64,000 nucleotides of DNA, taken from positions 23,176 to 87,175 of the forward strand of contig NW_005179136.1 of NCBI RefSeq assembly GCF_000350225.1, in the 5' to 3' direction. Shown here in pieces: positions 57,290-64,000 of the stretch (the stretch's first letter is position 1; each line of letters opens with the position of its first letter). The stretch is from Chondrus crispus. Lineage: Eukaryota > Rhodophyta > Florideophyceae > Gigartinales > Gigartinaceae. The position numbers and the translations under genes were made by a program. Under the pieces are notes generated by a model that was not told the DNA's origin, searched no databases, and saw only the letters and a list, made by a program, of their open reading frames with translations.

Positions 57290-58535
57290 TCACACTAATC
57301 CCCCCTTGTTTCCGAGTGGTCGGACATGGGTAGTTATACCACAATTAACACTTGCTACTACACTCGCCTCAAAAAACACCTCCACTATGGAGTTATTGGC
57401 GGTGTCCTCCACGGTGGGGTCTTCATCAATATATGTCTTCACAATCATATTGTGGATGATAACGCAGACATCGCTGATGAGAATGATCCCTGCGTCGCTC
57501 CATTCATGACGTTCTTGTCGGAGGATTTTGAACCGTCCTTGTACGCATCCGAAGACGCGTTCAACATCCTTTCTTCTTCCCTCCTGCCGATTTGTCATGT
57601 GACTATGTCTGGCGTTTGACGGTGCATGTATTGGCAAGACCAAAATTGCCCATGTGGGGTAGATTCCATCTCCCAACATATAAAATAGCCAGTGTCTAGG
57701 CTCTCCGTTCATGTAAAACCCTTCCGGTAGAGTCATACGACGGTCGCCACCAAGGATATCATTGAATAGGGGACAATTATCTAAAAAAGTAATGTCGTTG
57801 TTAGTACCCGCCCGCCCAGAGAACCAATGCCAGCAATAAAGATCTGAATCCACCATAGCTTCGCAACTGATAGTAGACAACTTCCCAGCTTTCGAGTTAT
57901 GATACTGCCACTTGAACTCTTTGGGACAGTTCTTCCAGTGCAGGTGAATGCAATCTACGCAACCACTGCAACCAATGCAGCCTGGGAACCCCGATGCGGC
58001 ATATTTACTTCTATTTCCCGTAGTTCTGGTAAAGTTGGTTGTCAGTTGAGAAGCGTGAGCCCATATTTTTGCTTCATTGCCATTAAAAAGGAGCGAAAGT
58101 ATGTACGCTGTGACTCAACACTTATACGGGCCATGTCGTCCATTTGCTTGAACGAGAAGCCCGTGGCGAGACGACGGAGGGGTGACAGGATTTTCCGATG
58201 CGAAGTATGCCCGTGTTTCCCAGCAGCATCTTTCTTCCGACGAAACACCGCATAATCGCTCACTAGTTCATTATGAAGCTGATTATACAGGGGAACGGGA
58301 ATGCGGAAGATGGAACGAAAGTTGGACGGGGGTCCAAGTAGTCTGTGAACCAAGGGCACAGCCCCCGCTCGATCGTCCTGGAACTGTGCACGCGTCCGAC
58401 AAAGCGGATACGCACTGTCGCGGTTTGATCCGCGGTGATGGCGTTGAGTAGTGTTTCAATGACGCTTTGCTCATCGTCATCGTCCAATATGTCTGCTATT
58501 GTGTCGTCTAGGTCCGAGGAAGACGAAGAACTCAT
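57290..58535 (-). pseudogene. PIF/Harbinger transposase, decayed but catalytic triad kept
   Basis: Starts at ATG 58535 with a Ser/Asp-rich leader. A first shift near 58340 leads into a helix-turn-helix-like part (GFSFKQMDDMARISVESQRT). After a TGA near 58040 and another shift comes the DDE_Tnp_4 core. FPGCIGCSGCVDCIHLHWK carries the first Asp, FSGRAGTNNDITFLDNCPLF the second, and FYMLGDGIYPTW and RRKDVERVFGCVQGRFKIL the Glu. HNMIVKTYIDEDP ends the core. All three catalytic residues are intact. Harbinger enzymes normally need a Myb-like partner; the ORF at 55182-55514 is a weak candidate. Terminal repeats and a 3-bp duplication were not identified. Confidence 0.8.
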
Positions 58536-60004
58536 TGCTTGTTATGCTCGGTTTGGTTGCTCACGAAAAACGAGCACAGCACGTCGCCGTTACAGGCCTC
58601 GTTCTCATGAGCATACTGCCTCTCTGCGTTGACCAATGAGTGTCAAGATTAGCCTAGCCTACCCTAGCCCATGGTCCAACTGCAGGGCACGTATTTAGCA
58701 CGTCGATCAATAGACATGCGCCGATTTAGTACAAGTCAAATATTGCCATTTGGTCCTTTAACGCGTCGGTGTACACGTTGTGTACGCGGATGAAGCTGCT
58801 ACGGGAAATAGCGAGTGACCGCCGAACACTTGGCGTCAACTGAGAATCGCCGCCTCGCTCTGCGCGCCGCTGCCGCGGCTACTTAGGGTCAGTGGCTGGC
58901 GCGCTGCTCGCCTCTCCGCCTTTCTCCCCTTATGTCTATTTCTCTCCCACCCTGGCCCGGGGCCCACTCAGGCCCGCCCTCTCCGTTTCGCTTCACTCAC
59001 ATGTCCTTTTCTCTTACTTGGTTGAGTCTTTACTCTATACTCTACTTTTCTAGTCTACCGATAGTGATTGCGTAATTTTACTGCCGGCCCCCCGTCCGAT
59101 ATCTTAGGAGCCGAGTTCGATCGTAAAAGTACCACTATCTTCATACATATTTAACAGGCAGCGATAGACGTGCTCTAAGCCTTTGAGCACTCGTCGCCCA
59201 TTTGCACTTTTAAGACCTTTACTACTGTACCTTGTCATATATAACCTCTGGGCTGTAATGTATACAGTACGTCGTCGGTCTGTAATGCCCACGTGGGGTT
59301 CGTCCGCCTGTAAGGCACACGTGTAGTCGCGCGCCTGTAATGAATCCGCGGCGGCGGGTGCTGTGACAAATTACAAATCTTGGCTGTGATACCACACTCG
59401 ATGATTCTTTAAAAGGGGCTTGGGAAGTGTTGTTTATGTGTACCCTTCGGTACCTCGATGGGTGTATTTATTGCAGTTTCGCGCACTGTACAACTCCACG
59501 ACACTTTAACAGTTTCTGAGCAGCTTTCTGTTTTGCGTAATCTCTCATTATTGATGAGCTCTGTCCCGACGCACTGTGGCGTTCGGGGCTTCGTATCCAC
59601 TTTCTTTTTTTGGCTTGTGGGCGGGAACTGGTGCTGCGGGTGTTTGCCTTCGTCAACATCTGCGTTGCGCACTCTAAATTCCCGCAAGCTGGTCGGTCGG
59701 TTGGCGTTCTAAAATAATAGCAGACTCTGTGAGTCTATTCATCACTTTGGGAAACGGAAAGTGCGCGTTGGACTTCTGATCGAGTACAGCGCGTAGTAAC
59801 GCACGGGTGACTGTTTGCACTCTGTACGCACACACGTTGCCTTGTAATCTGCCGGAACGCGCAAGTGAGGCAGGCAGGCTCCGGACGAATATTTGCAATC
59901 GACACGCAGGCCGTGGATCAAAAAAAGAGGTACATTTGGTTTAATATTGGCCCCGGCCGTTGACCCTGGAGTTTGCTCCCAACTCGACGATCTCCTCGGG
60001 GTCC
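58536..60004. other. Transition from elements to host genes, no gene recognised
   Basis: C/T-rich DNA at 58850-59060. A cluster of CTGTAAT/CTGTAAG motifs lies at 59240-59345 (four in about 100 bp). Minus-strand frames at 59409-59687 are basic but unrecognised. Confidence 0.4.
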
Positions 60005-60475
60005 TCATCGCACGGTCCTCCACACCGACAGCAGAATAGGTATGCCGGATATGAGCTGGTTGGCGAGCAGGGCGAGGATGACGGCGCCGACGGCTGCGTG
60101 GGCCCCGCGCACGGGCACAGCGGCCATCCACGGGACGAGCATGACGTTGACGGAGAGAGCGAGCAGGACGGCGAGGCCGCCCCACAGGTGCGGGCCGGGG
60201 AAGAGGCGGCCCGAGCGCGCGTACGTGTTGCCCATGCCGAAGAAGCAGGCTGCCGTGGTCAAGCACACCAGGCCCGCGGAGAGCTTGTGGTGACGGCGGT
60301 CCATCGGACGGCCTGACAAAAGTCCCCGCGAGGACGGCCGCGGGTATACGCGCTTGTAACGCACGCGGATCCCCAGAAACGCCGTGTACAGGAAGAGCAG
60401 GATTGCGAAGCTCATGAAGAGCGGGTGCAGCAGAGAGGCAGCGCGGGTCGTGTATAGGTCGAGGAGGAGCGACAT
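60005..60475 (-). CDS. DUF4079-like multipass membrane protein
   Basis: 156 residues from ATG 60475, single exon. Four hydrophobic segments are visible: LLHPLFMSFAILLFLYTAFL, HHKLSAGLVCLTTAACFFG, LWGGLAVLLALSVNVMLVPW, and AAVGAVILALLANQLISGIP. The HP..M start, G.RVRYKR loop, HHKLSAG and final Q..SGIPILL follow the DUF4079 family of cyanobacteria and plastid-bearing eukaryotes, whose function is unknown. No clear transit peptide is seen, so its membrane is uncertain. A TATA run lies about 80 bp upstream. It is divergent to the bestrophin gene across a 1.36-kb gap. It reads cleanly, unlike the element genes. Confidence 0.65.
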   Translation of the reverse strand: MSLLLDLYTTRAASLLHPLFMSFAILLFLYTAFLGIRVRYKRVYPRPSSRGLLSGRPMDRRHHKLSAGLVCLTTAACFFGMGNTYARSGRLFPGPHLWGGLAVLLALSVNVMLVPWMAAVPVRGAHAAVGAVILALLANQLISGIPILLSVWRTVR

Positions 60476-60550
60476 GGTGCCGCGCGATGGAATGGAGCGG
60501 GGATGTGGGAATGTCTGTGAGGGCGGGGCGGAGGAGGCCGCGGGTGAGGT

Positions 60551-60565
60551 AATATATATATATAG
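60551..60565 (-). promoter_or_regulatory. TATA-type promoter of the DUF4079-like gene
   Basis: An alternating TATATATATATAT run lies 76-90 bp upstream of the ATG at 60475, a plausible core promoter distance with a short 5' UTR. Confidence 0.5.
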
Positions 60566-61834
60566 GATTTATGGGTGGTGAAGTCGCAGCGGAGGTTGCG
60601 ATTTTGTTCGTCATCACGTGCTAGAGGAGTTCCGGCTGGTGCAGTAGAAGATGCTTCTGATTTAATTGTTCATCGCCTGTTTAAGGATTTGCGGTTGGTG
60701 AATTCGGTGTACAGTATCACAATGATCAATTATTTCATTCTTCATCTTCTGACAGTGTGATTTTGGAAGCAGAAGTATTTCAGCTGGAGGCTGGAAGCTG
60801 CAGAATTTCGGGACTTTGTAAGTACTGTAATGTTTCACCACAAACATGTTACGGATGTGGAGGCAGGCGCACAGCCATGACGGGGCGTGCGCACCCAATC
60901 AGGGCGGCGCGGTCGATCTCGTCGGATTCAGATATGAGTGCGCCGCACTAATATCTGACCCAATCAGGGCGGCGCGGTCGATCTTGTCGGATTCAGATAT
61001 GACTGCGCCGCACTAATATCTGAATCCGACGACGACAACTCAGACCTCTTGAGTTGTCATAGCAAAGACATGCATAGGCATGAGAACAGGGACAAGGACC
61101 AGGAAGGGCGCGGGTTTTCTCTTGGAGAACAGGTTGTGTATTGTGTAGAGGAGGGATGAGGAGCAAGGAGTACCATTGTCAAGTGGTCAAAAGGGCGCCT
61201 TGAATTTTGGGAGGCCTTGCTCGGTTCGCTCGGTTGGACCCTACTGCGAGTCTGTGGACTACAGAACCTCACGAATGTTGTCACGCAGCCGGTGGACCTG
61301 GAGGCGGGGCAAATGGGTAAATTTAATTGGAACGGGAGCAAGAGCAAGGACCTGGAGATGAGGCGTAGATAACGGCTAGACACAGAGCAGCAAATGGAAC
61401 GGGAGCAAGGGTCTTGACGGATCAAAATGACGCGTCGCCGATATGCAAAAACAAAAAAGAAGTATCATTGGCTGCGAGGGACCTCGTAAAAGAACACTAC
61501 CAATGAATAGGTCTGCCGAGCCGCCACCATACATATCTCAGAAATTATTCTCTAAAAACAAGACATTCTGAGATGCAGGTACGATACTCTTGATTCATTA
61601 CCCAATTGCATTGCAAAATGAATCCAAAGGGTCGCCAACGGCAATATACCCAGATATCCAAGCCGTCACATTCGTTAAAACCGAGTCCCACATCTCCCCG
61701 CGCAAAGTGCTCATCTGTTGCTTACTCATTGCCCGCCAAAACCTCCCTCGGCCCACACAGCTGCAGCCTGGGCCTCTTGCACCGCAACCTGTCTCTAACG
61801 GACTCGCGTCACGCCACGCCACCCCCAAGTCACC
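60566..61834. other. Divergent intergenic region of two host genes
   Basis: Holds the tandem repeat at 60896-61025 and two copies of GGAACGGGAGCAAG near 61327 and 61395. No gene is seen. It must contain the bestrophin promoter, for which no TATA box is clear. Confidence 0.5.
60896..61025. repeat. 65-bp tandem duplication with a hairpin at its end
   Basis: Two units (60896-60960 and 60961-61025) start CAATCAGGGCGGCGCGGTCG and differ at a few sites. The second runs into a 15-bp stem, GTCGGATTCAGATAT (60986-61000) with ATATCTGAATCCGAC (61015-61029). Confidence 0.9.
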
Positions 61835-63794
61835 ATGTCCGCCCCCTTTTCCCAGGGCCGCAACAGCAGGAAGCGCAAGAAGGCCCGCGAGAACCACTCG
61901 CCCTCCCCTTCTTCCTCCCAAGAGCGACCCACATCCCAGTCGCACCCAGACACCCGCCGTGAGAACTCCTCCTCGTCGCAAACCATGTCGCCCGCCGTCT
62001 CGGGTGAGCCCGGTGGAGAGCGCGCCGGGTGGGACGTGGAGCAGGGCGCCGCTGCTTCCACTGAAGACGAGTATGTATCAGAGGGGCAAGAAGGCAGTGA
62101 CTTCGCGACGGATGAATCGAGCTCGTCGCACGCGATGGACGCGAACCTCAGCGTGGACGACGAGTCAGACGCCGACGCTTCGTCCTCGGGGATGGCGCCT
62201 GCGTACATGGACTTCGACGGCCAGCTGGTGTTCAAGAAGAGCGATAACGGGAGGAAGCGCTCGTTCAAAAGGATCATTTATGAGGCCCTCAGAGGCAGGG
62301 CTATGCCGACGAAACCGCTCATCGCCGCCGTGCTGTGGGCGATCTTCGCAGTCGTCATTTCGTGGGTTACGAGAAAGGGGTACCGGCCGCATGAGGACGG
62401 TGACTGTAGGTGGTGGTGCTCGCCGCTCGCCGTCGATGGCGAAGCGCTTAGCTACGTGGGCTTTGCTCTGTTTTTGCTCACCACGTTTCGCGTGCAAGAG
62501 TACGTTGCTGCATGCGCCGTTTTGACGTCCAGGGCGTGACTTGGTCTCGACCCCGACTTACCAGTTATTTTTTGGGTTTCCGTGTGCAAAGGTCGTACGC
62601 GCGGTACATGGAGGCGGTTCGGGTGTGGACGAGCATCGGCGGCACGATCACCTCGTTTGCAAAGTATGTGTGCCAGGCGTTCGAGGCCGGGATGTTCCAC
62701 CGCGGGGACCGCGAGCGCCTCCTGGGCTTTCTGGCTGCGTTTCCGGTGGCCTTGAAGCGGGAGCTACGTAACGAGCGGGACCTGCGGGAACTCAAGGGCG
62801 TGCTGACGACGGAGGATCTGGCTAAACTGCAGAACGCGCCCAGCATGCCCTCGTATTGCTTGTACGTCCTGTCGGGGTACTGCTTGACCGCGAAGAGAAG
62901 CGAGAGGGAACTGCCGCAGACGTTTTTGGTGGTATGTATGGAGGACACTCAAATTCAGGCTCACGGATGAATGACGGGAGGTGAATTGTGGACTCTGACG
63001 TGTGATTGACTGCGTGTAATACTGCAGCATCTGATCCGGTGGATTGCTGACTTGGCGGGCGCGGCCGACACTTGCAATCAGATCAAGACTATGCCGGCGC
63101 CGTACTCTTACATTTCGTAGGTTGCCTTTTTCAAACTCTTCTTTTGTTGTACGGCAGAGCGGGGTCGTCATCTAACAGGGCGAGTTGTATGTTTTGTTCG
63201 CGAATCGGGATGTGCACTGTAGCCATTTGAACATGTTTCTCGGCTGTTGGCTATTCTTGTAAGTTTTCAAAGCACTAAGGGTACAATTGTGTCGACGCAG
63301 ACCGTTGCGTGGCTGGTTGCGATGAAGCGCGGGACGTGGATCTAACTTTAGCGGTTCCTGGGTTTCTGCATGAATGGACAACGAGCAGTTTGCCGTTTGC
63401 GCTCGTCGAGTCTACAGGATGGGGCACGATTCTGATCGTGACGTTCATCGCCTACGGGCTACTTGGGGTGGTGCAAAACGCCGCCGAGCTGGAGAATCCC
63501 TTCGGGACAGGTAGGTGCATTTCGTTAGATTTGTTGTCTGCAGCCGAACAGCGTCACGGAGCGAGGCGACCCGCAGTTGAATCCCATATCTAACCATCCA
63601 GTGACGGCGCGACAACACTTGCAGACTACAACGACCTGCCGCTGGGACGGCTGGCGCGGAACATCCAAGACGCGGTGGCCGACACGTACCGCAACTCGAA
63701 GCGGGGGCGGCACCTGATCGTGCACGAGGTGTCCGACGAGGAGCTGAAGGAGCGCGGGGACTATTGGCTGAAGGAGGACAAGAAGGACAAGTAG
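61835..63794 (+). CDS. Bestrophin-family anion channel, six exons
   Basis: Exons 61835-62499, 62565-62931, 63028-63116, 63223-63258 (36-nt microexon), 63389-63510 and 63625-63794 join in phase to 482 residues. All introns are GT-AG, 64 to 130 nt long. The start (CACC before ATG) has a good context. The first 130 residues are Ser/Asp/Glu-rich and disordered. Then KRIIYEALRGRAMPTKPLIA and a membrane segment (AVLWAIFAVVISWV) start the bestrophin/UPF0187 domain. Next come FRVQRSYARYMEAVRVWTS, LIRWIADLAGAADTCNQIK, PYSYIS-HLNMFLGCWLF across the microexon, LPFALVESTGWGTI and AELENPFGT-DYNDLPLG, the Ca/gating-type acidic motif. The family forms pentameric chloride/bicarbonate channels; in algae and plants several sit in thylakoids. 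No transit peptide is certain here. The first intron boundary (GA|GTACGT) is the least certain. Confidence 0.85.
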
Positions 63795-64000
63795 CGTTGC
63801 GGCGGGCCACCGTCCGGGGGGCCGGGCGGGGCGCAGCGGGCGGGGCCGCGGTATCGAGTGCATACACCGCGGCATGCACATGTGCAGAAAGGTCGGGGAA
63901 TGCCGCCCGTGAGGGCGGGGGGGGGGGGGGGCAGACCCGTGCGCGCGCGTGCCAGGGCGCGCGCTCCCGAGTGGCGGCTTGGTTTTGCGTGCGGCAAGCT
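63795..64000. other. GC-rich 3' flank with a 15-G run
   Basis: A 15-base G homopolymer at 63917-63931, in very GC-rich DNA after the bestrophin stop. The length of such a run is often uncertain in assemblies. No gene is seen. Confidence 0.6.

Noticed and set aside
59742..60617. 291-codon minus-strand ORF across the DUF4079-like gene
   Set aside because: Wrong frame; the 156-codon frame with four membrane segments is the real gene.
61598..61981. Minus-strand ORF over the bestrophin 5' end
   Set aside because: Shadow of the N-terminal low-complexity coding region.

Overview
The window is nuclear DNA of a eukaryote. Almost all of it is a graveyard of transposable elements, with a small island of compact host genes at the right-hand end. 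Dense nested LTR elements, few and short introns, GC-rich host coding DNA and a DUF4079-like (cyanobacterial/plastid-type) membrane protein together suggest a red alga, perhaps a Chondrus-like florideophyte. That assignment is inference, not proof.

Layout, left to right. 1-1628: a long inverted repeat whose two arms each carry a start codon, reading outward. 1609-4619 (+): a decayed gene that joins a beta-class DNA amino-methyltransferase (DPPY motif before the SAM motif) to a SET-like domain. 4692-8497 (-): a decayed transposase resembling Tnp2/CACTA/Plavaka types, convergent with the previous gene. About 8.97-9.25 kb: a 102-bp minisatellite. 11.3-12.1 kb (+): a probable spliced host gene, weakly POLD3-like. 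12.34-12.47 kb: the 5' stub of a DeSI/PPPDE-type host gene, cut off by a truncated Ty3/gypsy element (12.47-16.33 kb, -). 16.93-17.41 kb: a second LTR of that family. 18.0-20.1 kb (+): a Mutator/FAR1-type transposase pseudogene. 22.95-27.93 kb (+): a Ty1/copia element with 5-bp target-site duplications. 29.94-30.62 kb: a solo LTR of the chromovirus family. 32.8-34.3 kb (+): a retroelement protease-integrase fragment. 35.66-37.75 kb (-): a piggyBac transposase pseudogene. 38.35-38.87 kb (-): a copia RNase H fragment.

39.31-53.38 kb holds a 14-kb Ty3/gypsy chromovirus with two 699-bp LTRs, gag, and pol with a C-terminal chromodomain. Between pol and the 3' LTR it has about 5.4 kb of extra DNA carrying antisense ORFs. 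Another solo LTR of the family lies at 54.55-55.16 kb. Fragments of two glycosyltransferase-like host genes (GT64 and GT8-like) follow, then a PIF/Harbinger transposase (57.29-58.54 kb, -).

The host island contains a DUF4079-like membrane protein (60005-60475, -) and, divergently transcribed, a bestrophin-family anion channel. The channel gene (61835-63794, +) has six exons, one of them a 36-nt microexon. The two intact-looking host genes share an intergenic region with a TATA run and a 65-bp tandem repeat. Most element genes are broken by in-frame stops or single frameshifts. The candidates most worth following are the methyltransferase-SET gene with its mirrored promoter, and the antisense ORF block of the chromovirus.
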